Part shown: positions 1-11,400 of the stretch, piece by piece
Numbering within the stretch: position 1 is the first letter of the stretch
Layout of the letters: each line of letters opens with the position of its first letter
Source of the DNA: a virus
Virus record (IMG/VR): IMGVR_UViG_3300037584_001374
Location: 1 to 28,788 of that record
Direction: 5' to 3' (one strand)
Length of the DNA stretch: 28,788 nt
Notes under the pieces: model-generated
Seen by the model: the letters and a program-made list of their open reading frames with translations, nothing else
Told to the model about the DNA's origin: nothing
Databases searched by the model: none
Made by a program: the position numbers and the translations under genes

Positions 1-90
1 TAAATCCGATATTTCGGTATCCACATACGCCTTGATGGATTGTTGGGTAGCGAGATGTGTAGCAGAGTTTGAGTTCAAATTATTTTCATT
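1..90 (-). repeat. Fibre repeat NSAT-x-QQSIKAYVD, copy 1 (at window edge)
   Basis: Encodes NSATHLATQQSIKAYVDTE, matching NSATKVASQQSIKAYVDAE at about 1006-1095. A looser third copy (ALAVKTYVDA) lies near 1455-1525. The QSIKAYVD phrase is common in cyanophage-type fibres. Confidence 0.75.
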
Positions 91-3000
91 TAGAACGGGT
101 ACTACCAAGTCTATCGTGTCGTCAGAGGTCTGATAGGTTGCAGTGATGAATGTCTCTGTGTTTCCTGTGAACATCCCACCTGCAAAGTCACGAACCTGTG
201 CCTGAGTGAGTTGTGTGTCTGTATTCACAACCGTTTCTGTTGCTGTTGATACACTTGTGACATGACCATTTGAGTCAAACTCTAGGTTCTGTATGTATGT
301 CCTTCCCGTATTACTTGTATCGCTTGCAGCACCGCTAATTGTTGGATGTGCGGTTAAGTATGTACTTGCATCGATAGCGTATGTTCCTGCACCTGTTCTC
401 TTCATGAACCCGTTACTGGTGAAGTCACCATCCATTATCGCTCCGGCTGCTGCTACATTAGTTGCATCAGTGACATTTGCTAATGCTTCGATACCATCTA
501 ACTTCGCTCCATCAACAGATAGGTCTCTACCATCGAACTGCTGTCCTGAGTTGAACGTTATGTCACCCGTCATCGTTCCACCGGATTTAGGCAACGCACC
601 TAAATCGCTTATCTGAGACTCAGTGATTGATAGGGCTGCTTGATGTTGCGTGACGTTGCTTTCTGCTATTCTGTTATCGTTGAATGTCCCTGCTGTTATC
701 TTTGAAGCATTCAGTGTGGGTATTCTTGCAGTTCCAAGAGTCCCTGCGGTTATCTTAGATGCGTTTAATGTAGGAATGTCGGATGCAGATAATCCGCCAT
801 CAAGGATATTTATCTCTGCTAGGCTTGCAGTTATTCCCAAGTTGGTCAGACCTTGTGCCTGTTGTGTGCTATTGAGGAATTGACTGCCATCAATTCTCAA
901 TCTGTTACCCAATGCTGTAGTGATAGTGGTGATGTCGCTGTCATTGTCTTGTAATGCAGTTGCTAACTCTCCAAGTGTGTTTAATGTGAGCGGAGCCGAA
1001 TTGATTAAATCTGCCACTTCAGCATCAACATACGCTTTTATCGACTGCTGACTTGCTACTTTCGTTGCAGAGTTAGATACCATATCGTTCTCATCTAGCA
1101 AGTCAGAAGATATTGAGTAGTTATTCGCACTAGTTTCAATCCCTGCTAGTTTGTCGAACTGGTCATCAGTCATTAAGCCATGAGCAGAGGTTGTTGCATC
1201 GGGTATCGTAGCAGAGATTGTTGTATTATCCACCTTGGTTAAAGTTAACGTCCCTTCACTGAACGCTAGACTTGAGGCTGGTTTTGCTGATGAATCTATT
1301 GTGATTCTATTATCTATTCTAGATACAGTAATATTTCCACTACCCTCAAAGAAAATAGAACTGAAAGTACCGTCTGTTCCAGTCATCTTCAACTCCTGAA
1401 TGTTAGTAGAATTCACATCCTCAACAGTGAATACATATTGAGTGTCGGTTGCTTCAAAGGATATGGCATCCACATAGGTCTTTACAGCCAACGCAGATGG
1501 AATTGTATCGTGATTACTACTTACAGCAGTGATATCTGAGTCTAGAGCAGTTATTCCAGCGAGGTCTGCGATGGTGGCAGATGTGGTTAGATAGTTACCA
1601 GCCGCCTGTTTCGCATTTAGTTGAGTTTGTATTGCAGATGTCACGCCATCTAAATAATTAATTTCGGCAGCAGATACCCCTGTAACTCCATCTAGAATGT
1701 TGATTTCTGACGAAGATGCGGTAATATTCAAATCGCTTAGACTACCTACCTTTCCGCTTAAAGCAGACACTAATCCAGTGACTTTGCTTTGTGATATATC
1801 TAGGAGTTTGCTATTTGCAATAGAACCTGCTAGTTGTGCATTGCTTATACCACCGGATTTCACCGTGACCGCGCCACTACTCACATCAAAGTCAGCAGTT
1901 GCAAAGGACGCTATTCCCTTGTTGCTTGATGTAGCATCTTCCACAGACACAGTTAGAGTTCCGTTGATGTCATCATATACTGAAGTGATTCCCTCTGCAT
2001 CTGTAAAGAGTGCATTGACTCTATCATCCACTCTCTCATCCGTGTAGTAGAGATTCGCTCCTTCTGCCACGTTTGCGGTTGTTAGAGTAATACTTCCACC
2101 TAAAGCAACAGTGCTTCCATTAACAGTTACTGATGAATTGGTTAGTTTGTTGTTTGCAATACTACCAGCAAGTTGAGCATTGGTGACTGAGATGTTACTT
2201 ACGTTAGTTGCGAAGTTAGCACCTGCTGTTGCACCAGTTTCTATTCCCGCCAACTTAGTGTTTAGAGCAGATGTGAAGTTCACATCGGATTGAGTATCAG
2301 CAGAAAGAACCCCTTGACCATTTATTGTCAGGTTACTACCGACCTTCACGCCGCCAAGAACATCTGACTCTGCCACTGGTAAGGAGTAATTATTAGCAGA
2401 GGCAGAAATACCCTGTAACTTAGATTTCAAAGCATCTGTGAAGTTATTCTGTGACAGACCCCCATCACCAACAGTGTATTGTGTATCTGTGACAGTTTCT
2501 GTTGCTGATGTTAGATTAGTTACATGACCATTTGAATCTAAAGTTACTGATTGAATATAGGTTCTGCTTCCTGAGTTATCAACACTGCTGGCTGCACCGG
2601 AGATAGTGGGATGCGATGTGAGGAATCCACTATTCGAGTTGTCATAGTTAGCCAAGTCTCCATCTACGTTCAGTGTGTCACCGCTCAATGAGATACGACT
2701 TCCTGCAACTAGATTGGTATCATCTGATATGTCTATCTCACCAACTGTAATTTGTTGTCCATTCAGAGTTAGATAGTTCCTGCTTCCTGTTAATGTGACA
2801 TTTGTTGAGTTGTCTGTTCCACTGACATCTACTTGAAGTAGGCTCCTAGCAACAGAGGCTGACAGTGTTTCAACGGAGCCAGTATTGCTACTGGTTCTAC
2901 CAATTAAAACTCCTGAGTCTACGTTCTGTATCTTGTCAAAGGTAACAGCATCATCTGCTATTCTTGCGGTAGCAAATGTGCCACTGGTAATCTTGCTTGC

Positions 3001-5097
3001 AGCGAGGTTAGGAATACGAGCGTCTGCAAATGTACCACTGGTTGTTTTGCTTGCTGCTAAGTTAGGTATGTCTGATGCTGCAAGTTGAGCAAACACATTG
3101 GACAGGTTGATTTTCTTCAATCCACTACCAGTGTCGTTATACATCAGGAAATCATTTGTCTTGTGTATTCCATTCTCAGTGCTTAGTTCAGTGATATCTA
3201 CGTTTATTGTTGCTCCTGAGTTAGACAATCCTGAGCCGAAGGTCAAGGTTGCCTGCTTACCTGCTAGGTCTGAGACTAGACTTGTTATCTTGGATTGAGC
3301 GATGCTTCCTGCTAGTTTGTCATTAGTAACTGCACTATCGACTATTACATCCGTACCTACTGCGTTGTTTGCCATATGGTCAGCAGTAATTTGGTCATCT
3401 GCGATATGAGCAGTTAGAACTGCATCGTCATCAATCTTAGCGGAGGTCACAGCATCATTCGCTAGTTTATCAGTTATGACACTGGAATCTACAATCTTAC
3501 CCGTTGTAACACTTAGGTTTGCTAGTTGTGTAGTACCTACTGACGCATCCTGTATCTCAGTTGCACCGACAGTGTTCGCTCCGATGGAAGTAGATAATGT
3601 GACGTTTCCTGAGCCATCAAAGGATACTGAAGGAGATGTAACATCTCCTGAAAGTTGGAAGTCTCTTTCGTTTGCTAGAGCAGTAGCAGATGATACAGTT
3701 CCTGTCACATTTCCAATGAATGTACCTGCAACGAATGTTTCAGAGCCAACTGTCCATCTTCCTGCACTTTCATCCCAAACCAAGGTCTTGTTGGTTTGGT
3801 TTCCTCTCTCTACTTCTATACCAGCGTCTTGTGATGGTGTGCCTGTCTCATCTGAGTTTAGGGTGATTATGCTATCTCCTATGTTGACAGTGTTTGAGTT
3901 GACTGTTGTTGTGCTTCCTGAAATGGTTAGATTACCACCAACAGTCAGATTGCCCACACTAATATTGTCATTCGTATCACCAAGACTGAAATCTCCTAGA
4001 CTCACATTGTCCAAAGCAGTCGTTACATTGTCTGTATCTGTTACATCTGCACCCGCTTCTATACCAAGCATGGTCACTAGATTGGCAGGGGTTATTTCCT
4101 CTACGTTTCCAGCACCGGAAGAGTCTCTTCCTAGTATTCGGTTTGTAGCAGATACATTCTGCATCTTGGCGTATGTGATTGCATCATTAGCCACATCTGC
4201 TGTTGCGATTGTTCCATCTGCTATCATGGCTGATGTGACTTGTACCTCTTCGACTGTTCCAGTGGAAGCCTTTCCTAAGACTCGGTTTGCTGTGCCAATG
4301 TCTTGTATCTTATCGTAGGTAACTGCATCACTTGCAATTTTATCAGTTGTCACATTGTTATTTGCAATCTTAGTAGTCGTGACAGCATTGGTTGCTAATT
4401 TCACCTCTGAAACTGCTCCGTTGTTTATCTTAGCAGTAGTCACTGCATTGTCTGCTAAGTTACTATCATCTAGACTAGTGAGTTCACTGGTTAGTGCCAA
4501 TGTTCCAGTGCTAGATGGTAGTGTAATAGTAGCAGAGCCTTTGGTCAGTGTTCCATCGTTATTGATTCTCATTGTCTCAGAACCACTGTTGATTGCGGAG
4601 AACTGTCGAGTTGCTTGCTCGTAAAAAACGAATTGATGTAACCTAGTAGCGTAGTTGTTTGCTTCTGCGTTATCGACTTTAACCACTATCAGTGGTATGT
4701 CTCCTGTTGCTAGTTCTGCAACAGTGGCTGCACCAGTAGTCGCCTTTCCAGTAACAGTACCGTGTCTCCATGCCAATGCATTTGACGAGTTAACCACTAT
4801 CAAACCATACCAGTCATTGGCGTTGGCAGAGATGGTGTCGGTAGTAGTTGTTAGGGTAGTGCCGCTGATATCCACTAACTTACCGTCTCTTAGCACTTTA
4901 CCCGATGCAACTTGGAAATGTGTCCTGCCACTGGTAGTACCTTGAGTCAAACCGAATCCGCTTATTCCTCTGTTCTCGCCAGTGGCAGCGTGTAGTGCCT
5001 TGATGATTCCTGAGTGTATGTTGTCTGTGTTATCCGTAAGTTGTGTGCCGGACGGATTCGTTGCTAATGTTGAGATGATACCCGGATTTGTTGACAT
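1..5097 (-). CDS. Long repeat-rich tail fibre protein, C-terminus off the window
   Basis: The frame is open from the ATG at 5097 to base 1 (1699 codons, no stop in the parts read), so the C-terminus is missing. The N-terminus (MSTNPGIISTLATNPSG) starts a beta-rich region that would anchor the fibre to the tail. Residues around 140-260 are runs of the form NAVTTAKI/DAVTYDKI. Around residues 370-410 comes a TVGGNLTISGSTTTVNS block followed by an IGDSIITLNSDETG segment. The rest is a tandem series of short motifs: IPTLNASKITAGT, EINILDGV/EINYLDGV, ATQQSIKAYVD and HPTISGAAS. These phrases are characteristic of fibres of marine cyanophage-type tailed viruses. It is the last gene of the tail operon, and its start overlaps the preceding stop (TAATG). 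Expected role: receptor-binding side or tip fibre. The receptor-binding end is not in the window. Confidence 0.88.
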   Translation of the reverse strand, partial: MSTNPGIISTLATNPSGTQLTDNTDNIHSGIIKALHAATGENRGISGFGLTQGTTSGRTHFQVASGKVLRDGKLVDISGTTLTTTTDTISANANDWYGLIVVNSSNALAWRHGTVTGKATTGAATVAELATGDIPLIVVKVDNAEANNYATRLHQFVFYEQATRQFSAINSGSETMRINNDGTLTKGSATITLPSSTGTLALTSELTSLDDSNLADNAVTTAKINNGAVSEVKLATNAVTTTKIANNNVTTDKIASDAVTYDKIQDIGTANRVLGKASTGTVEEVQVTSAMIADGTIATADVANDAITYAKMQNVSATNRILGRDSSGAGNVEEITPANLVTMLGIEAGADVTDTDNVTTALDNVSLGDFSLGDTNDNISVGNLTVGGNLTISGSTTTVNSNTVNIGDSIITLNSDETGTPSQDAGIEVERGNQTNKTLVWDESAGRWTVGSETFVAGTFIGNVTGTVSSATALANERDFQLSGDVTSPSVSFDGSGNVTLSTSIGANTVGATEIQDASVGTTQLANLSVTTGKIVDSSVITDKLANDAVTSAKIDDDAVLTAHIADDQITADHMANNAVGTDVIVDSAVTNDKLAGSIAQSKITSLVSDLAGKQATLTFGSGLSNSGATINVDITELSTENGIHKTNDFLMYNDTGSGLKKINLSNVFAQLAASDIPNLAASKTTSGTFADARIPNLAASKITSGTFATARIADDAVTFDKIQNVDSGVLIGRTSSNTGSVETLSASVARSLLQVDVSGTDNSTNVTLTGSRNYLTLNGQQITVGEIDISDDTNLVAGSRISLSGDTLNVDGDLANYDNSNSGFLTSHPTISGAASSVDNSGSRTYIQSVTLDSNGHVTNLTSATETVTDTQYTVGDGGLSQNNFTDALKSKLQGISASANNYSLPVAESDVLGGVKVGSNLTINGQGVLSADTQSDVNFTSALNTKLAGIETGATAGANFATNVSNISVTNAQLAGSIANNKLTNSSVTVNGSTVALGGSITLTTANVAEGANLYYTDERVDDRVNALFTDAEGITSVYDDINGTLTVSVEDATSSNKGIASFATADFDVSSGAVTVKSGGISNAQLAGSIANSKLLDISQSKVTGLVSALSGKVGSLSDLNITASSSEINILDGVTGVSAAEINYLDGVTSAIQTQLNAKQAAGNYLTTSATIADLAGITALDSDITAVSSNHDTIPSALAVKTYVDAISFEATDTQYVFTVEDVNSTNIQELKMTGTDGTFSSIFFEGSGNITVSRIDNRITIDSSAKPASSLAFSEGTLTLTKVDNTTISATIPDATTSAHGLMTDDQFDKLAGIETSANNYSISSDLLDENDMVSNSATKVASQQSIKAYVDAEVADLINSAPLTLNTLGELATALQDNDSDITTITTALGNRLRIDGSQFLNSTQQAQGLTNLGITASLAEINILDGGLSASDIPTLNASKITAGTLGTARIPTLNASKITAGTFNDNRIAESNVTQHQAALSITESQISDLGALPKSGGTMTGDITFNSGQQFDGRDLSVDGAKLDGIEALANVTDATNVAAAGAIMDGDFTSNGFMKRTGAGTYAIDASTYLTAHPTISGAASDTSNTGRTYIQNLEFDSNGHVTSVSTATETVVNTDTQLTQAQVRDFAGGMFTGNTETFITATYQTSDDTIDLVVPVLNENNLNSNSATHLATQQSIKAYVDTEISDL
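211..352 (-). repeat. Fibre repeat HPTISGAAS...DSNGHVT...TATETV, copy 1
   Basis: This encodes HPTISGAAS, then RTYIQ, DSNGHVT and TATETV in that order. The same series recurs in frame at about 2481-2622, with clear DNA similarity (both contain tgaccatttga). It is an internal duplication in the fibre gene. Confidence 0.75.
650..790 (-). repeat. Tandem fibre repeat IPTLNASKITAGT
   Basis: Two adjacent copies of IPTLNASKITAGT, each followed by a short A/D-R-I phrase. A diverged pair (IPNLAASKTTSGT and IPNLAASKITSGT) lies at about 2950-3075, so the unit has been duplicated at more than one place in the fibre. Confidence 0.7.
1006..1095 (-). repeat. Fibre repeat NSAT-x-QQSIKAYVD, copy 2
   Basis: In-frame copy of the module at the left edge. 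Both copies are followed on the N-terminal side by a serine/asparagine-rich linker, so the duplicated unit is about 30 residues. Confidence 0.75.
2481..2622 (-). repeat. Fibre repeat HPTISGAAS...DSNGHVT...TATETV, copy 2
   Basis: Second in-frame copy of the module at about 211-352. The ordered series HPTISGAAS, RTYIQ, DSNGHVT, TATETV is kept, but the linker residues differ. Confidence 0.75.
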
Positions 5098-5456
5098 TAA
5101 TTACCCACCTCTACTCTAACTGTAAACGTAACTGTGTCTCCACTGGCTACAACACCAGTGTTTGTGAAAGTGACTCGGCTCAATAACGTGCCGTTTCCGT
5201 TCGTGGTTCCCGTTTTGAAAATACCTAATTCTGAAACTCCTGATGGTGGTATCTGCGAGCCTGTGAAACTCACGTTGTAGACTAAAGTAGAACCCACCAC
5301 TGTTGGTGTTTGATTGGATGGATGCTGAAAGACGAAGTTGTTCAGCCCTGTTTGACTTGCTGATGTACTGTCACCACCATCACCTATTGCGATGATATCG
5401 AAATCTCCTGCTATCAATGTCGCTATTCTGTTTGCTCCTTCATTCACTACTGTCAT
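5097..5456 (-). CDS. Small beta-rich tail protein, 119 aa
   Basis: I do not recognise the family with confidence. The protein starts MTVVNEGANRIATLIAG and is rich in Ser, Thr, Gly and Val in alternating patterns, consistent with an all-beta fold. It has no signal peptide, membrane segment or cysteine. It lies between the giant hub and the long fibre, and both junctions overlap: ATGA with the hub stop, and TAATG with the fibre start. It is therefore very likely translated in coupling with them. A role as a baseplate or tail-tip adaptor that attaches the fibre would fit this position, but that is inferred from location only. The start is supported by GAGGGT five bases upstream. Confidence 0.8.
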   Translation of the reverse strand: MTVVNEGANRIATLIAGDFDIIAIGDGGDSTSASQTGLNNFVFQHPSNQTPTVVGSTLVYNVSFTGSQIPPSGVSELGIFKTGTTNGNGTLLSRVTFTNTGVVASGDTVTFTVRVEVGN

Positions 5457-8400
5457 AACTTACCCTCACTTGTATAATACCCTAATACCTGACTTCCTGT
5501 ATTCTCAAACCCTACTTCCTCAGTGAAACCCACAAGGTCATCAAAGCCCATGTTTGAACTTTTAGCAGTACCCGTAATTGTATACTGAACCGATGTGGTC
5601 TTTAACGATATAGAATCCTTGAAGACCTTGCCTATCGAAACCTCTTGTGCATTTCTACTGAATATAGTAGAACTGCTGGAATTTTGCTGGCTTCCTATTT
5701 CCGACAACCTCTCTGCTATCGTCTTGTCGAACGTGCCTACCGTCATAGTGAGAGTCGGTGTTAATACGTTCTCTATCTCGAATATGACATAATCATCAGG
5801 TGGAATATCGTATTGAGGGAAGTCCAAGTAAATGATATCCCCTGCTTCAAGTGTCTCAAGACCCTTTTTCTCAACTGTTAGCACTATTTTTCTAGCATCT
5901 GATGAATGTAATTCTAACAACTCATTTGCCTTCACCTTCGCATCTGTGATAGTCCTGATATTTGCATCCACGAAATTAATGTGTATTCCGCTCTCATCGT
6001 TCGCCACACTCGTTCTTATTCTATCACCAATCACAGTCACTTTGTTAGCCTTAGCAAACAATGAACTATTCTTCTTCACAGAGAAGATTCTATGGTCTCT
6101 ATAGGAAATTCCCTGTTTTCTCAATAAGGCAGAAGAATTCAAGTCACGAAATACCACTTTTTTATTGTTAATACGAAAATCCAAGTTCTTCTTTCCTGCT
6201 AATTTGTTTAACGTATCGAAAGCAGAAGACTGTACGAAATTATCGGTAGAAACAAAAGTCTTCTTATTTCTCTTAATTATCTCATCATTGACAAGAGGAA
6301 CGAACCATAAATCTACATCAGGGTCATCATCATCTACATCATTAACAGTGATTGTAGTTCCACTAGGAGTGGAAGCAACAACACCGATTGGGTATCCTTC
6401 ATGTGTGAATATGACATCTCCTGCTACAATATTCTCTACTGTGGCCTTGCAAGTAATGACATTATTGGAGACTGAACTCACGATGTTTCCAGTGAACTCT
6501 GCTTGAGACTGCACCATGTCAATATCGAGACCCGCCTCCTTGACTATACGCTCAATCTCCGTCTCCACCTCTTCACCGATAATCATGCTAGTTCCGATAT
6601 GGCACTTCGTCATGTTATCCAAATTCGGTTTTCTAGATAACTCCAAGTCTATTACTTCACCGAATGAAACTATGCCGTTCCCAGTTAACGTTCCTTCAAA
6701 GGTTAGTCTAGCCTCTCGTTGCCTAACTCCGGTGTGCAATGCTGGTGAAACATCTGTAAACGTGATTGTTTTTCTTTGTCTATTAGTGCCATCTGTGATG
6801 AAACAATCGAAAACATCACCATTCGAGAATGGTAGGTTATGCACAGAATTACTAGGATTTTCAGGTACTATCGACTCTATGCTTGTTGTTTCGGGTGCTT
6901 TGTCCAAATTCATGAGAACATAAGCACTGAATACCCCTTCGGCTAGATGTGAGGTTGAGTTTCCTGACTGGTTGCCCGTATCGTATCTAGAGGTTGTCTC
7001 ACTATAATCCAAACCAGTCGAATGCAATCTGTTCAATATTATCTCCCTCGGCGTATCTCTAAATGTTGTCTCTGCCAACTTCATTAATCTGAATCGTGGT
7101 ATCCTTGCTCGTTGTGAATTTCCTAAAAATACGTCACTGTCTTCTATGCTCCTATCCAATTTTATCACATGGGTAAAAGAATCATCATCCAAAGATGACT
7201 GGTCTGTAGTATGACTTAGAATCTTAGCGATGAACCCGATGTTCCCTCCGCCTCCTGACTCGAATATTTGACCTCTATGGAATGTAGTCCCACCCAACAC
7301 GGCTTGACCGAGAGTTAAATCATGTTTCAGTTCAAGCGTCTTTTCAGAAACAAGGTAGTAGCCTGTTAGATTCGGCACAAACGAAAGCCAAGTGTGCTGT
7401 GAATCAAAATCACTAATATCAATGGTAATCGTATCCCTCGCACTATTAGTTTGGCTAAGAGTTATATTACCATCATTTATGTCTAATACTGGCTTTATCA
7501 TCATCTGCGCTCTGTATAGTCCACCACCATCATTAGAGGTGAAATCCGCATCATCATGCAAGTCATATTCTGTGGTTGTCAAGGTGTTTCCTTCATTAGA
7601 CTCTAGGAAGTATGATACGCCTAAATCCGTAAAAGCCCCTTCACCGCTGTTCGCTGTATCGTCAAGACGCCCTGACCTAGTATGTGTTCCTGCTATTGCA
7701 TATGTGTTTGGGTTATTTTGGAATATCATTGTATTCACAGTATGTTGGTCAAGGTCATTTGCACTGTTATTGGTACCCCCATTGAAGCCACTCGTATAAG
7801 CAAGATAGTTGCTTTTCTGTTGTCTGCTTCCTAGTATCGCACTGGTTTGAAACATATCAGACGGTACACTTGGCCCGCCTCCGCTAACTTGCCTTATATT
7901 CCTAAACACCGCGATACAGTTCTCGTAGGGATGAGAATCAGTGAATAATCCATATTTCTCTGCTCGTTGTGTATTTCCGCCTGAATGACTTCGTTGTACT
8001 AGACCTGCAATCACCCTCGAACTGTTGATAAATTTATGACTCCCAGTGCTTAACCCAGTGTCGTTGTGCCATGTGTATTCAGGATGATAGGGACTCAAAT
8101 CTGATACTTTTGGGTCTGTGCTGTGTGTTGATGACTTGAACACTAGGGGGATGAAGACGTTAGGTGGCAGAAAATCACCTCCATTGCTGAGTTTAGCGAA
8201 CTTGAATATACCACTGTCTGAGTGATAGTTTGGTCTCGCTAAATAGACACTTGTGAAATCTATCTTTGTCTGTGATGCAGCAAGAGTGTCAGAGGTTATC
8301 AGTGGCGATTGAAATCCTCCATCTTCAAACTTGAATACCTCAAAGGACAACTTTGAGTATTGTCTGATTATGTAAGCAGGGGTGTTTAACGCAGTGGGGT

Positions 8401-11400
8401 CTCCTGTCATATTTATCAAGTTAGATTGATTAGCACCACTACTCATATTAGTAATAGTTGCCTTGGCAATAAGAACCAACTCTCCTGTGTCTGCCCTGAA
8501 GACAGCATCTCCCTGTTCTAGCGATAGAGTGCCGCCACCTGTGAAAGTCAAAGTGTTATTGCCACTGCCATCCCTAACGACTGCTAAACCGGCAGGTACT
8601 TCTCTTAACCTATACATCTGATATCTCTCGATGTCCAGTAGTGCATCAGCAGGAGAGGGTAGTGAATCAGGGTCAACGGGGTTGAAGTGCCAATCGAAAG
8701 TTGCTTCTACCAACCTAGCAATACCGAATCTCTTTATGTTGTTTGTAGTTGTACTAGCAGATTTTATCGATACTCTCTCATAGTTCGTGTCTGTCTTCTC
8801 AATCATTTTTGTCGTTCCACTGTAAGAAGAATGAGAAACAGATGTTGCAGAGTTTTTTCCATCGCTCTCTAACAGACATGCTAAGTCTTCAAAGTTAAGT
8901 GTCTGACTTCCGATGTTATTGTATCTTAATTTTGAATAAGGAAACAAATCTCCCGTTGCAAATATCTCATAGTTCTGCGCTTTAGGCGCGTAATTCAGCA
9001 ATTTGTCTATGTCAGGCACTCTTGAGTTCAACAGACTACCAACAGAAGTAATCGCATGATTCGGCGGTATCAGGTTCTCGTATCCAGTGCCTGCTGACTG
9101 AAATGGACTGCCAACTGTATTCTTCAGTGTGTAATTAGAGTCATTCATGTTGCTTCCCAACACAGGAGCAGTAGAAGCAGATAGAGTAGGCGAATCAGGT
9201 GCAATCCCATTTGCCTTTATCGGATAAGCGATTGAATATGCAGATATTGCCTGTGGTTGAGTTGAACTTCCATATATTCCAGCATCGGACTTAGTGACTG
9301 TTCCTGCTTGCAGTATTTGAGTATCCCAATATCTGTATGTCTCTTTAGGTGTATAGAAGGTGTTTTGCTGGTTTCCCTTTCCCCCTATTTGTGGGTCTAT
9401 TCTATGTATGAAACCACCAGTGTTTACATTGTTGTTCACCATGTAGAATGAATATCCGGTTCTAGTGTCACTGGTGTTGTTCTCTAGTCTAGCCATAACC
9501 AAAGGACAAATCGGTGCGATTGACATCTTGAATCCACCATCATCCTTTGAGATAGTCTCTACAATATCAAACATCTCAGAAGCATATGTCATCTTGTTAA
9601 TCTTGGTTGTTGATACCCCTGTCTCCCTTGACAACTGCACTGCAAAAGCGGAGTCTGCATTCAGTGTGCTGGTGTTCAATGAGTTGATGCTTATCGGGCT
9701 GGCGATGTCATACCCCAGTGTCCTGTCTTCAGCGAATGAAGCGGTATTGGAAGTTGATTCCAACTTGGTTCTAGTTCCGGTTCTATCGAATGAGAACGAG
9801 TCAGAGAACACCAAGCCCTTGTCGCTGACTCTTGAGAAGTCAGTAACAGAGTTGGCTATAGATGGATTACTGCCAATCGCCTTCTTACCTGAGAGGTATG
9901 TTGCTTCAGTGTGAGGGTCATAATAGTAGATATCAGTATTCGCAGTAGTGGATAGTGTAACTAAAGGCTCATGCGTGAGAGTTGTAAAAGATGTTTGTGC
10001 CGATGCTACCTCTCCAATGAAAATCATATTTTCTGCTTCAGTGGTACTCCTAGTAAACAACAGGGTTCTTGCTTTGGCAGTCGTATTCCAATTACTTATT
10101 GTAGCATGAATAATTTCCTTACCATTCACACTGCTTACATCCATAGTTGCCTCATTCAATGCTGGTACAATAGGATTCAATGTGCTGTATACTATGTCCT
10201 CAGAGAAAGACAGATTCTTGTCTATCAGTGTATTCAACAAAGAAGCATTGGTGTCTCTTCCCTCAATCACCAATGTTGACAGTCCGTTTTCAGCAGAAGT
10301 CTCGCTCAACTCAACTGTGCCATCAAAGACCTCTTCCTGTAAATTGTATGCGTCTGTGTAATAGTAGAAACGCTGTATGTTCGTATTTTGATAGAACTTC
10401 CTACTTGCGTCTTGAAATTTGACATACTCCATGTCCTTGTCAATGTAATCCACATGATTCTGATGAGTGCTTATGTTGGAGAATACCACCTTAGTATCAT
10501 AGAACTTAGATTCCTCTTTAGGGATGGTTGTGCCTGATACGGTCAATCTGTTTCCATCTGCATAGACTACCTGAGTATCGGAATCGAAGTTCTCTGTGTT
10601 TAGAACTCCTGTCCAAGCAGCAATCTCGACATTCTCATTCTGAAAGTGATGAACCGTTGGAGTAACAGTGAATGTCGTTGCCTTGAGAGTCTTATTCGCT
10701 TTCACTGTGACATCTTGCGTACCTGAAGATTTACTCTGTACTGCATTGACCACGTAGTAGTGGTCGCCTACCTTGATGATGGAATTGGATGTGAGTTTGC
10801 CGGACAAAGCATAATCATGGGAATCTAGCATGTCTGTGAATCGAATCTCATTTGCACCATCTACCTTGGATGCTTTGAATGGTAATTTCTTGAATGACAT
10901 CTTATCGCTAAAAGTCGTCTTCATTGCTTTGAGTATCTGACCCTCTCGTATTTTGTGTGACATCAATCCTGAGTTGTTTAGTAACTTAGTCTTGAATATC
11001 TTAGTCATTTTGTTCTGAGGGTTATTGACAATCAAATCAGTAGTAAATGGAATAACATCATTCCTACGAGGTCTTGGGTCGAATGTTATGTACCTTGAAG
11101 GGCCAGTGCGATTGCCATCTAGAGTCGCTGATGTCGCCGTTGTGCTATCTGAAGCATGTCTCTTCATGTTTGGAAATGCCTTATGCCATAGAATCGGATT
11201 GAAATTGCTATCGAAATCATCAGTCGTCCTTAGATTATCCACAAGCGTTGCATCTAGTTTACTCCTACCGATACTGGTTATTGTTCCTTTCAACTTCGCT
11301 TCCGTTCTGAATACTATATTCTGTATTCCTTTTCCATATGTTAAACCGAAGGTAGAAGTACCGCTTCTCCATGCAGTCGATGCTTGCCTAGCGAAATCCA

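Noticed and set aside
650-3075. Repeated short segments considered as a CRISPR or non-coding repeat array
   Set aside because: The repeats are in frame, of unequal spacing and diverged at synonymous positions, so they are protein repeats of the fibre.
3476-4318. A 280-codon plus-strand open frame opposite the fibre gene
   Set aside because: It is antisense to a clear repeat-rich fibre frame. Its hydrophobic Ser/Val/Thr-rich sequence is what the complement of such codons gives, and it has no supporting ribosome site or motif.
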